This document shows positions 12,101-22,944 of a stretch of 64,000 nt of DNA, piece by piece (the stretch's first letter is position 1; each line of letters opens with the position of its first letter). Both the position numbers and the translations under genes were made by a program. The DNA comes from Megalopta genalis (taxonomy: Eukaryota > Arthropoda > Insecta > Hymenoptera > Halictidae), in assembly GCF_051020955.1 (NCBI RefSeq), contig NW_027476463.1, positions 156,780 to 220,779 on the forward strand, given 5' to 3'. The notes under the pieces were generated by a model. That model saw only the letters and a program-made list of their open reading frames with translations, did no database searches and had not been told where the DNA came from.

Positions 12101-13017
12101 AGGATTTTGCTGATCCATCGAACACAACACGAAGCTTCGTTGTCGTGCTGCCTTCCTTGAATACAGCGTGGTGGGGAAGTTAGTAGGCGGATTGCTCGTG
12201 TGTACCTTCTACAATGCGCGACATATGCCCTAACGTCTCATATTCTGACATGAATTCTGTATACTGCTGACTTTTTTCTGGATATCTTGCTAACCACCTT
12301 TCTAACGATTATAACCGCCGTTCAGCTTGCGCTCGCGAAGTACCTAATTCATTTGCGTTGGATTTAAACGGTATTCTAACGATATATCTACCGTCCGTGT
12401 CTCGTCTTATGGTTTCCCTAAAATGTGCCTCGCATTCATCGATTAACCTAGTATCGCTTGGGGTTAGTTCCTCTATGTCCCAAAACCTCTCTAATTGAGA
12501 TTGTAGGTCATTGAGTGTGGCTAAACAACACTTATTGTCTTGTGATAATTTCTTGTCTGCCCAGGTAGGAGTGCCTCCCAAAACCCAACCGAGTTGGGTC
12601 TTTTGCAAGAGCAGGTTGGAAGTTGATTTATGTTGACCGACACATAGCAATGTCCAAAATAGACCTGCTCCAATGAGTATATCTATTGGCCGTTGTAAAT
12701 GGAATTCTGGATCGGCTAGCTCTATGTGACTTGGAATTTCTATTTTTTCTCTATGTATCTGAAAATTGGGCATGTCTGACGTGATGGTTTCTATTGATAG
12801 GCATTGTACCGTGTGTTGAGATTTATTATATCGCGAATGAATTGTTAATGTTGCTCTACCTTCTATGGAATTTACTGCCCTTCCTAATCCTGTCACTGTT
12901 GAACTTATTGCAGTCGGTTTGATGCCGAGTCGTTTGCAAAATTCCGTGGTTATAAAATTTGCTTGAGATCCCGAATCTGATAATACCCTGCATTTATGTG
13001 ACCCCCCTTGTCCTTGA
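9177..13017 (-). pseudogene. pol: BEL/Pao pol relic (protease, RT, RNase H, integrase)
   Basis: Encoded Pol would process Gag-Pol, copy RNA to DNA and integrate it. The longest intact stretch is 12125-9255 (956 codons). It carries the RT motif YVDD at residues 121-124 with the earlier Asp in SADIAKMY (45), RNase H acidic residues D293, E337, D367 and D409/D413, an integrase HHCC zinc site (H608, H612, C642, C645), a DDE triad at D677, D742 and E796, and a DUF5641-like tail from about 870. A second stretch, 12896-12309, is in the same frame and carries the protease second half (IDILIGAGLFW) and the RT N-terminal linker; the protease DSG motif lies just upstream, near 12980. Breaks are in-frame TAA at 12311-12309, TAA at 12182-12180, and TGA at 9257-9255, about 26 codons before the natural stop at 9179-9177. 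Catalytic residues look intact, so decay is recent relative to domain loss. Confidence 0.95.
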
Positions 13018-14346
13018 CATAAACTATTGCTGTTGATAATACGGCATGCCCTATTGTATTTGCTACGTTAGCTGTGAGTACTGGGGGTTCTCGCGAATCT
13101 GATTCTCCTGTATCCGCGTAGCCTTCTTCTGCGCGTTTGAATTCGGGATTATGTAATAAGGAATGATGCTTCCTTCCACACTGTTTGCAATGACTCCGTG
13201 TACACGCCCGTACCCGATGTGCCGATGACAAACAATTGAAACACAGCCGGGCTTCTTGCACTATCTTTGTTTTTGTATTTAAATCGCTGTTCTTAAATTT
13301 CTCACAGTTATATATCGCGTGATTGGCCTTGCATGCGGGGCACCCGGCTGAGTTAACTACATGCGAAGCTATGTAGTTGTAACGAGGGGTATTATTTGTT
13401 CCTCGAGGTCGCTGGTCGACCCTGGATGCAGCTCCCTGAACACTGACCGCGATATTTGCTAAATATTTGGAACGTTCTTCTATAAACGCAGATAATTGAC
13501 CAAATGTAGGCATTTCCGACTGAGATATTATTCTCCTTTCCCATTCTCTCATGGACACTTGACCTAACTTTCTGGACAATAATGGAACTAACATGGTATC
13601 CCAAGTTTCAACCGATTCACCCAAAGACATTAACGCTATTCTATGATTTGTAGCTTCGTCCAGAAATTCCCGCAATGTGATGTCTGATTCCCTTTGAATG
13701 GATTTTAAATCAAGTAATGAATTTACATGATGCCGCTTGAGACTTGTGGAATCTTCATATCGCGACTTGAGTAATTCCCATGCATGTCTGTAATTTGTTC
13801 CGGACATGCCTAACGCTTGAATCACACAAGCCGCTACCCCCTTGAGTGAGGTATTTAAATAATGGAACCGTTGTATGTCTGTTAATGAATTATTCTCGTG
13901 AATCACTGATGTAAATGTGTCTTTAAATTTCACCCAATCACTGTAATTGCCATCAAAGGAAGGCAGTTGCAGTGTCGGTAATCTAACGTTTATTGCGGTA
14001 TCTGCAGTCTGCGCGGATATCGGGCTGTTCGTGGTTATCCTACTCTGCTCCGGAGTGGCACGGGCAATGACTATTTCGACTTTATCTATCAGATGAAAAT
14101 ACGCCGTCTCGAATTCTTCGCGCTCGATCGCGTGCGCTGCTTCAGCGTCCGTTCAAGCTACGAGTATTTCGATTCTCGTTTGAACTCTATTAAAATTGTC
14201 AAGGAGACATACATTTGCATCTAACCGTTACTTAAGAGATCCCACCGAGGTCGTGGTCGCGAATTTGCAAATAAATGTCATAACCGCGTGAGTGCAGCCT
14301 TGACCGTTCCGCGCTCGATCATCAACGGTTTGAGATCTTCCGCCAT
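12950..14346 (-). pseudogene. gag: BEL/Pao gag relic
   Basis: Gag would form the retrotransposon particle and bind its RNA. The likely start is the ATG at 14346-14344, followed by a BEL-like N-terminus (MAEDLKPLMIERG). The main open stretch is 13933-12950 (327 codons counted from an internal Met). It resembles DUF1759-type Gag, with the LPSFDGNYSDW motif just upstream of that Met. Three zinc-knuckle-like clusters follow: C198-C201-H205-C210, the classical CX2CX4HX4C at 231-244, and C249-C252 with His 256/257 and 261. Breaks are a frameshift near 14280-14290, TAA at 14230-14228 and TGA at 14155-14153. The frame ends out of register with protease at a run of six G (minus strand, 13017-13012). 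BEL/Pao elements usually encode Gag and Pol in one frame, so the one-base loss in the G run is probably a lesion. Confidence 0.93.
13012..13017 (-). other. Homopolymer frameshift between gag and protease frames
   Basis: A run of six G on the minus strand marks the point where the Gag frame (ending at 12950) and the protease/pol frame diverge by one base. The protease frame is recognisable immediately downstream by its DSG motif. A one-base deletion in the run, a sequencing error in a homopolymer, or a -1 ribosomal slip on the G run would each explain it. I favour mutation because the element carries other lesions. Confidence 0.75.
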
Positions 14347-14690
14347 AGTGATTTACTGACGCAAATGGGACTATAAAAGTACTTATCACTTGGGCTGGGA
14401 CACTTGGTACTGCTGTCGATGCCTGTTGGCTGCACTGGGATGCTCCGTTGTTCTGCAATGATGTTGAACTGCTGCGTGATTGTCCTGCTGTGTTGCTGGA
14501 CTTCTGTGGTGTTGCACTGCTCTGAAGCTATATGCACTGCCTTCTCTGGATGCTGTAGCCTCCGGAAGAAACTTCTCGTCACTGAGCTCCTGAGATTCCT
14601 GATTGAAGCCAGGTGTTGGTGCTCTCGTGATACACTGTACTGCGTGGCTGTAGCTTCTGCTGTACTGTCACTTCGTCTGTGCGTTCTTAG
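14347..14690 (-). other. 5' leader of the retrotransposon
   Basis: About 345 bases between the PBS and the inferred gag start. The region shows no domain on either strand. A 122-codon plus-strand frame at 14404-14772 runs into the LTR against the element's direction and is not a gene. Confidence 0.6.
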
Positions 14691-14708
14691 ATCCGGCTCG
14701 AAGGACCA
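14691..14708 (-). promoter_or_regulatory. Primer-binding site for tRNA-Tyr
   Basis: On the minus strand this reads TGGTCCTTCGAGCCGGAT, two bases inside the 5' LTR. It is complementary to a tRNA 3' end of the form CCGGC, TCGAAGG, A, CCA. That acceptor stem pairs with a tRNA starting CCTTCGA, which is the form I know for insect tRNA-Tyr(GUA). The assignment rests on recalled tRNA sequence, not a search. Confidence 0.85.
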
Positions 14709-14710
14709 AA

Positions 14711-15287
14711 TGTTGAGGACCCATCAGATGGATGACGGAGATCCTCTGAATATTGCACTTGGTGCCGACTAACTCGAAGGACCACCCACTGTAGTGGGAC
14801 TAAATGAAATGCTAGTACTCTATTTGTAACACGCAACCTAACCGTTACGCGTATCTCTCTATGTCTTCTGTTCTGTTCTGTCTGAAAGTCTAAGGTGTCC
14901 TCTTCTGAAGCTCTAAAAATGTTCTGTACTCTTCTGATATTCTGTGCTTTCTGTCTGTCTGTTCCGTCTTGTCTGTCCCCTAGAGGACCGGAGTCATGCC
15001 TAATATCACCTCGGTCCTAACTACTTCTCTTGACCTAGGGTGGGCGGCAAGGAATTACGGTCCAACCACTGCAATCCCAAATCCAGTGAGACTGCCTCAA
15101 AACGGTGGGCCGGGAGTTAGGAGGGAGAGTGGCAAAATAACTCCTGCTAGACATCCCGCGCTGATGGGCCTACGTGCCCGAACAATGCCAGACCCAACCG
15201 TAATTGACCCAACCGGGACAGACCAATACCGTCCGGGTACCCAAGCACATGGCCCCTGCCATAAATCCTGGCCACTTGGCCGTAACA
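14711..15287 (-). repeat. Right LTR (5' LTR of the minus-strand element), 577 bp
   Basis: It starts TGTTGAGGACCCATCAG and ends TTGGCCGTAACA. It is colinear with the left LTR but lacks about 55 bases between roughly 15208 and 15225. The termini TG and CA are intact. Confidence 0.95.
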
Positions 15288-15292
15288 CTTGC
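15288..15292. other. Target-site duplication, right copy (CTTGC)
   Basis: Matches 8387-8391. The satellite resumes at once with GATATAAGTGATATA, completing the monomer that was split by the insertion. Confidence 0.95.
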
Positions 15293-15530
15293 GATATAAG
15301 TGATATAGCTTCAAATGCAGGCGAAACAAACGAGTCAGCTTCAAATCCATGTGAAAAGCATGATTTATCTTCAAATTCATGCGAAACACTTGGTTTAGCT
15401 TAATATTCATGCGAAACACATGGTTTAGCTTAATATTCATGAGAATCATATGGTTCAGCTTGAAATACTAGTGATATACATGCTTTAGCATCAACTGCAG
15501 GTGAATCAAACGATTTTAATTCAAATCCAT
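15293..15530. repeat. Copy of the segment at about 7185-7390
   Basis: The stretch after the right LTR reproduces, with substitutions, the order found near 7185-7390: GACGAGTCAGC-type monomer, TCCATGTGAAA, AAACACTTGG, two successive monomers with AGCTTAATATTCATG, then TTCATGAGAATCA. The offset is about 8.1 kb, of which 6.9 kb is the provirus. Before insertion the two copies lay about 1.2 kb apart, as in a tandem duplication. Confidence 0.75.
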
Positions 15531-15828
15531 GCGAAACACATGATTAAGATTCAAATCAATGCGAAGTAGAAGGCTTAGCTTCAACTCCATGCGAAGTAGA
15601 AGGCTTAACTTCAAATCCATGCGAAACGAATGATTGACCTTGAAATACTTGCGAATATCAGTGTTATAGCTTCAAATGCAGGCAAACCAACGAGTTAGAT
15701 TCTAATCCATGCAAAACGTATGATTCAGCTTCAAATCAATGCGAAATAGAAGTATTAATTTCAAATACATGCAAATCCAATAGTTTAGCTTCAAATACCT
15801 GCGAAATAAATGATTTAGCTTCAAATCA

Positions 15829-17480
15829 ATGCGCAGTAGAAGGCTTAGCTTAATATTCATACGAAACAATTGTTCAGCTTCAAATATATGTGATATACAT
15901 GAATTAGATTCAACTGCATTCGAAACAAACGAGTTAGCTTCAAATCCAAGCGAAACACATGATTTAGCTTCAAATCAATGCGCAGTAGAAGGCTTAGCTT
16001 CAAGTCCGTGCGAAACAAATGGTTCAGCTTCAAATAATTGTGATATACATGATTTAGCTTCAACTGCAGGCGAAACAAACGAGTTGGCTTCAAAACCAAG
16101 CGAATACATGATTTAGCTTCAAATCAATGCGCAGTAGAAGGCTTAGCTTCAAGTCCAAGCGAAACAAATGGTTCAGCTTCAAATAATTGTGATATACATG
16201 ATTTAGCTTCAACTGCAGGCGCAACAAACGAGTTGGCTTCAAAACCAAGCGAATACATGATTTAGCTTCAAATCAATACGAACTAGGAGGCTTAGCTTCA
16301 AATCCATGCGAAACGAATGATTTATCTTCAAATACTGGCGAATATAAGTGATACTGGTTCAAATGCAGACGAAACAAACGAGTTTTCTTCAAATCAATGC
16401 GAAACACGTGATTTAGCATCAAATAAATGCGAAGTAGAAGGCTTAGCTACAAATCCATGCAAAACAAATGGTTCAGCTTCAAATAATTGTGATATACATG
16501 ATTTAGCTTCAACTGCAGGCGATACAAACGAGTTGGCTTCAATTCCAAGCGAATACATGATTTAGCTCCAAATAAATACGAACTAGGAGGCTTAGCTTCA
16601 AATCCATGCGAAACGAATGATTTATCTTCAAATACTGGCGAATATAAGTGAAATTGGTTCAAATGCATGCGACACTAACGAGTTATCTCCAAATCAATGC
16701 GAAACACGTGACTTAGCATCAAATAAATGCGAAGTAGAAGGCTTAGCTTCAAAACCATGCCAAACAAATGGTTCAGTTTCAAATACTTGTGATATACGTG
16801 ATTTAGCTTCAACTGCATGCGAAAACATGATTTTGCTTCTAATCAATACGAAGTAGGAGGCTTAGCTTCAAATCCATGCGAAACGAATGATTTACCTTCA
16901 AATACTGGCGAATATAAGTGATATTGGTTCAAATTCAGACGAAACAAACGAGTTAGCTTCAAATGCAAGCGAAACACATGATTTAGCTTCAAATCAATGC
17001 GCAGTAGAAGGCTTAGCTTCAAATCCATGCGAAACAAATGGTTCAGCTTCAAATAATTGTGATATACATGATGTGGCTTCAACTGCAGGCGAAACAAACG
17101 AGTTGGCTTCAAATCCAAGCGAAACACATGATTTAGCTTCAAATCAATGCGCAGTAGAAGGCTTAGCTTCAAATCCATGCGATACAAATGGTTTAGCTTC
17201 AAATACTTGTGATGTACATGATTTATCTTCAACTGCATGCGAAACAAAGGAGTTAGCCTCAAATCCGTGCGAAACACATGATTTAGCGTCAAATCAATGC
17301 GAAGAAGAAGGCTTAGCTTAAAATCCATGCGAATCAAATGGTTTAGCTTCAAATACTTATGATATACATGATTTAGCTTGAACAGCATGCGAGACAAACG
17401 AGTTAGCTTCAAATGCAAACGAAACACACGATTTAGCTTCAAATTAATGCGAAGTAGGACGCTTAGCTTCAAAGTCATTC
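15829..17480. repeat. Copy of the 4.6-5.6 kb block, including 300-bp units
   Basis: Begins with the same unusual monomers as 4575-4680: AGCTTAATATTCAT, GAAACAATTGTTCAGC, ATATATGTGATATACAT and CTGCATTCGAAAC. It continues with units holding the 31-bp GCGAATATAAG monomer and the 29-bp GCGAATACATG monomer, starting at about 16317, 16617 and 16887 (spacing 300 and 270). The duplication is older than the provirus or spans it, as the two copies lie on opposite sides of it. Confidence 0.8.
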
Positions 17481-18000
17481 AAAACGAATGGTTTAGCTTC
17501 AAATACTTGTGAATATAAGTGATATAGATTCAAATGCAGACGAAACAAACGAGTCAGCTTCAAATCAGTTCGAATCACATGATTTAGCTTCATCTCAATG
17601 CGAAGTAGAAGACTTATCTTCGAAACCATGCAAAACAAATGGTTTAGCTTCAAATACTTGCGAATATAAGTGATATAGCTTCAAATCCATGCGAAACACA
17701 TGGTTTAGCTTAATATTCATGGGAAACAGATGGTTTAGATTCAGATACTTGTGATAAACATAATTTAGCTTTTACTGCATACGAAACAAACGAGTTAGAT
17801 TCAAATCCAAGCGAAACACATGATTTAGCTTCAAAATCAAGCGAAGTAGAAGGCTTAGCTTCAAATCCAAGCGAAACACATGATTTAGATTCAAAATCAA
17901 GCGAAGTAGAATGCTTAGCTTCAAATCCATGCGAAACGCATGATTTAGCTTCAAATCCTTTTTTTATACACGATTTGGCGTCATCTGCATGATTAATCAA
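17480..18000. repeat. Copy of 1-510
   Basis: Colinear with the window start, including the T run at 17959-17965 and the monomer with GGCGTCATCTGCATG. The differences are scattered substitutions. Confidence 0.85.
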
Positions 18001-21000
18001 AATATGTTAGCTTCAAATCCAAGCGAAACACATGATTTAGCTTCAAATCATTTGCGAAGTAGAAGGCTTAGCTTCAAATCCATTCGAAACACATGATTTA
18101 GCTTGAAATCAATGCGAAGTAGAAGGCTTAGCTTAATATTCATGCGAAACAAATGGTTCAGTTTCAAATACTTGTGTTATACATGATTTTTCTTCGACTG
18201 CATGTGAAACAATCGTGTTTGCTTTAATTTCAAGCGAAACACATGATTCTGCGTCATATCAATGCGAAGTACAAGGCTTAGCTTCAAATCCATGCGAAGC
18301 GAATGGTTTAGCTTCATATACTTGCGAATATAAGTGATACAGCTTCAAGCGCAGGCGAAACAATCGAGTTAGCATCACATCAATGCGAAGTAGAAGGCAA
18401 ATCTTCAAATCCATGCGAAACGAATGTTTTAGCTTCAAGTACTTGTTTTATAAATGGTTTAACTTCAATTGCATGCGAAACAAACGAGTTATATTCAAAT
18501 CCACGCGAAGTAGAAGGCTTAGCTTCAAATCCATGCGAAACACATCATTTAGCTTCAAATTCATGCGAAACACATGATTTAGCTTAATATTCATGCGAAA
18601 CAGATGGTTTAGATTCAGATACTTGTGATAAACATGATTTAGCTTCAACTGCATGCGAAACAAACGAGTTAGCTTCAAAACCAAGCGAAACACATGATTT
18701 AGATTCAAATCAATGCGAAATAGAAGGCTTAGATTCAAATTCATGCGAAACAAATGGTTTAGCTTCAAATACTTGTGATATACATGATTCAGCTTCAAAT
18801 GCAGACGAAACAAACGAGTTAGCTTCAAATCCATGCGAAGCACATGCTTTAGCTTCAAATCAATGCGAAGTAAAAGGCTTATCTTCAAATGCATGATAAA
18901 CAAATGATTTACCTTCAGATAATTGCGATACAAGTGATATAGCTTCATATGCAGGCGGAACAATCGAGTTAGCTTCAAATCAATGCGAAGTAGAAGTCTT
19001 ATCTTCAAATCCATGCGAAACAAATAGTTTAGCTGCAAATACTTGTGATATACATGATTTAGCTTCAAGTGCATGCGAAACAAACGAGTTAACCACAAAT
19101 CCATGAGATTCACATGAATTAGCTTCGAATCAATGCGAAGTAGAAGGCTTAGCTTCAAACACATGAGAAACAAATGATTTATCTTCAGATAATTGCGAAT
19201 CACATGGATTAGCTTCATAGCTTCATATTCTTGCGAAACAGGTGGATTAGATCCAGATACTTGTCATATACATGATTTAGCTTCAACTGCATGCGAAACA
19301 AACGAGTTAGCTTCAAATCCAAGAGAAACACATGATTCAGCTTCAAATCAATGCGAAGTAGAAGGCTTAGCTTCAAATTCATGCGAAACAAATGGTTTAG
19401 CTTCAAATACTTGCGATACACATGTTTCAGCTTCAACTGCATGCGAAACAAACGAGTTAGCTTCAAAACCAAGCGAAACAAATGATTTATCGTCAAATCA
19501 ATGCGAAGTTGAAGGCTTTGCTTCAAATCCATGCGATGCGAATGGTTTAGCTTCAAATACTTGTGATATACATGATTTATCTCCAAATACAGGCGAAAAA
19601 AACGAGTTAGCTTCAAAACCAAGCGAAACACATGATTTAGATTCAAATCAATGCGAAGTAGTAGGTTTAGCTTCAAATTCATGCGAAACAAATGGTTTAG
19701 CTTCAACTGCATGCGAAACAAACGCTTTACCTTCAAATTCAAGCGAAACACATTATTTAGGTTCAAATCTATGCGAAGTGGAAGGCTTAGCTTCAAATAC
19801 ATGAGAAACAAATGATTTATCTTCAGATAATTGCGATATAAGTGATATAGCTTCAAATGCAGGCGAAACAATCGAGTTAGCTTCAAATCAATGCGAAGTA
19901 GAAGGCTTAGCTTCAAACACATGAGAAACAAATGATTTATCTTCAGATAATTGCGATATAAGTGATACAGCTTCAAATCCATGCGAAACACATGATTTAG
20001 CTTCAAATTCATGCGAATCACATGGATTAGCTTCATAGCTTCATATTCTTGCGAAACAGATGGATTAGATCCAGATACTTGTGATGTACATGTTTTAGAT
20101 TTATCTGCATGCGAAACAAACGCTTTACCTTCAAATCCAAGCGAAACACATGATTTATCTTCAAATCAATGCGAAGTGGAAGGCTTAGCTTCAAATCCAT
20201 GCTAATCAAACGGTTTAGCTTCAAATACATGTGATATACATGATTTAGCTTCAACTGCATGCGAAACAAACGCTTTACCTTCAAATGATTTAGAAACACA
20301 TGATTTAGATTCAAATTATTGCCAAGTACATGGCTTATCTTTAAATACATGAGAAACAAATGATTTATCTTCAGATAATTGCGATATAAGTGAAATAGAT
20401 TCAAATGCAGTCGAATCAATCGAGTTAGCTTCAAATTTATGCCAAGTAGGAGGCTTATCTTCAAATCCATGCGAAACAAATGGTTTAGCTTCAAATACTT
20501 GTGATATACATGATTTAACTTCAAATGCAGGCGAAACAAACGAGTTAGCTTCAAATCCATGCCATACACACGATTTAGATTAAAATCAATGCGAAGTAGA
20601 AGGCTTATCTTCAAAACCATCCGAAACAAATGGTTTGGCTTCAAATACTTGCGATATAAATGAAACAGCTTCAAATGAAGACGAAACAAACGAGTTAGTT
20701 TCAAATCCATGCGAAACATATGATTTAGCATCAAAGCAATGCGAAGTAGAAGGCTTAGCTTAAAATCAATCCGAAACAAATAGCTTAACTTCAAATACTT
20801 GTGGTATACATGATTTAGCTTCAACTGCAAGCGAAAAAAACGATTTAGCTTCAAATCCAAGCGAAACACATTATTTGGGTTCAAATCAATGCGAAGTAGA
20901 CGGCTTAGCTTCAAATACATGAGAAACAAATGGTTTAGTTTCAAATACTTGTGCTACAAATGATTTATCTTCAAATGCAGGCGAAACAAAAGAGTTAGCT

Positions 21001-22944
21001 TCAAAACCAAGCGAAACACATCATTTAGCTTCAAATTCATGCGAATCAATGGTTTAGCTCAATATTCATGCGAAACAGATGGTTTATATTCAGATACTTG
21101 TGATAAACATGATTTAGATTCAACAGCATGCGAAACAAACGAGTTAGCATCAAATCCAGGTGGAACACATGATTTACCTTCAAATCAATGCGACATAGAA
21201 GGCTTATCTCCAAATCCATCCGAAACAAATGGTTTAGCTTCAAATACTTGCGATATAAATGAAACAGCTTCAAATGAATACGAAACAAACGAGTTAGTTT
21301 CAAATCCATGCGAAACATATGATTTAGTATCAAATCAATGCGAAGTAGAAGGCATAGCTACAAATCAATCCGAAACAAATGGTTTAGCTTCAAATACTTG
21401 TGCTATACATGATTTATCTTCAAATGCAGGCGAAACAAAAGAGTTAGCTTCAAAACCAAGCGAAACACATCATTTAGCTTCAAATTCATGCGAATCACAT
21501 GGTTTAGCTCAATATTCATGCGAAACAGATGGTTTATATTCAGATACTTGTGATAAACATGATTTAGCTTCAACTGCATGCGAAACAAACGAGTTAGCCA
21601 CAAATCCATGCGATTCACATGAATTAGCTTCGAATCAATGCGAAACAAATGATTTATCTTCAAATCAATGCGAAGTTGATGGCTTATCTTCAAATCCACG
21701 CGAAACAAATGGTTTAGTTTCAAACACTTGTGCTATACATGATTTATCTTCAAATGCAGGCGAAAAAAACGAGTTGGCTTCAAAACCAAGCGAAACACAT
21801 GATTTATCTTCAAGTCAATGCGAAGTTGAAGGCTTTGCTTCAAATCCATGCGAAGCGAATGGTTTAGCTTCAAATACTTGTGATATACATGATTTATCTT
21901 CAAATACAGGCGAAAAAAACGAGTTAGCTTCAAATCCATGCGAAACACATTATTTAGGTTCAAAGCAATGCGAAGTGGACGGCTTAGCTTCAAATACATG
22001 AGAAACAAATGATTTATCTTCAGATAATTGCGATATAAGTGATATAGATTCAAATGCAGTCGAATCAATCGAGTTAGCTTCAAATCCATGCGAAGTTGGA
22101 GGATTATCTTCAAATCCATGCGAAACACATGATTTAGCTTCAAATCAATGCGAAGTACAAGGCTTATGTTCAAATACATGAAAAACATATGATTTATCAT
22201 CAGATAATTGCGATATAAGTGATATAGCTTCAAATGCACGCGATACAATCGAGTTAACTTCAAGTCCATGCGTATCACGTGATTTAGCTTCAAATCAAAG
22301 CGAAGTAGAAGGCTTAGTTTCAAATCCTTGCGAAATAAATGATTTAGCTTCAAATACTTGTGATATACATGATTTAGCTTCAAATACAGGCGAAGAAAAC
22401 GAGTTAGCTTCAATTCCATGCGAAACATATGATTTAGCTTCAAATCAGTGCGAATTAGACGGCTTAGATTCAAATACATGAGAAGCAAATGATTTATCTT
22501 CAGATAATTGCGATATAAGTGATATAGATTCAAATGTAGTCGAATCAATCGAGTTAGCTTCAAATTAATGCGAAGTAGGAGGCTTATCTTCAAAGCCATG
22601 CGAAACAAATGGTTTAGCTTCAAATACTTGTGATATACATGATTTAGCTTCAACTGCATGCGAAACAGACGAGTTAGCTTCAAAACCAAGCGAAACACAT
22701 GATTTAGATTCAAATCAATGCGAAGTAGAAGGCTTAGCTTCGAATTCATGGGATACAAATGTTTCAGCTTCAAATACTTGTGATATACGTGATTTAGCTT
22801 CAACTGCATGCGAAACAAACGAGTTAGCTTCAAATCAAAGCATAACGCATGATTCAGCTTCAAATCAATGCGAAGTGGAAGGCTTAGCTTCAAATCCATG
22901 CGAAACACATGATTTCGATTCAAATCAATGCAAAGTAGAATGCT

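Larger units (their letters stand above)
8392..15287 (-). mobile_element. BEL/Pao LTR retrotransposon, full-length but inactivated
   Basis: A 6.9-kb provirus in minus orientation, bounded by direct LTRs that begin TGTTGAGGA and end AACA and flanked by CTTGC duplications. Reading leftwards on the minus strand the order is 5' LTR, tRNA-Tyr PBS, leader, gag, protease, reverse transcriptase, RNase H, integrase, purine-rich tract and 3' LTR. The integrase-after-RNase H order, the DUF1759-type Gag, the Pao-type RNase H region and the C-terminal DUF5641-like segment identify BEL/Pao and exclude Gypsy and Copia. It is non-autonomous now: gag has one frameshift and two nonsense codons, the gag-pol join is out of frame, and pol has three nonsense codons. 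Its base composition differs sharply from the AT-rich satellite. No env-like frame is visible. Confidence 0.97.

Noticed and set aside
14404..14772. Plus-strand 122-codon Cys/Leu-rich frame
   Set aside because: Covers the retrotransposon leader, PBS and LTR start in the wrong direction; it is antisense to the element and ends inside the LTR.
8392..15287. Gypsy-type element or endogenous retrovirus with env
   Set aside because: Gag zinc-knuckle pattern, Pao-type RNase H region and DUF5641-like tail fit BEL/Pao; no frame with a signal peptide or membrane anchor follows pol.
21039..22001. Cys-rich secreted repeat protein on the plus strand (320 codons)
   Set aside because: No signal peptide. 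The same sequence class carries stops and frameshifts throughout, and variation looks spread over all codon positions. Kept only as a finding to test.
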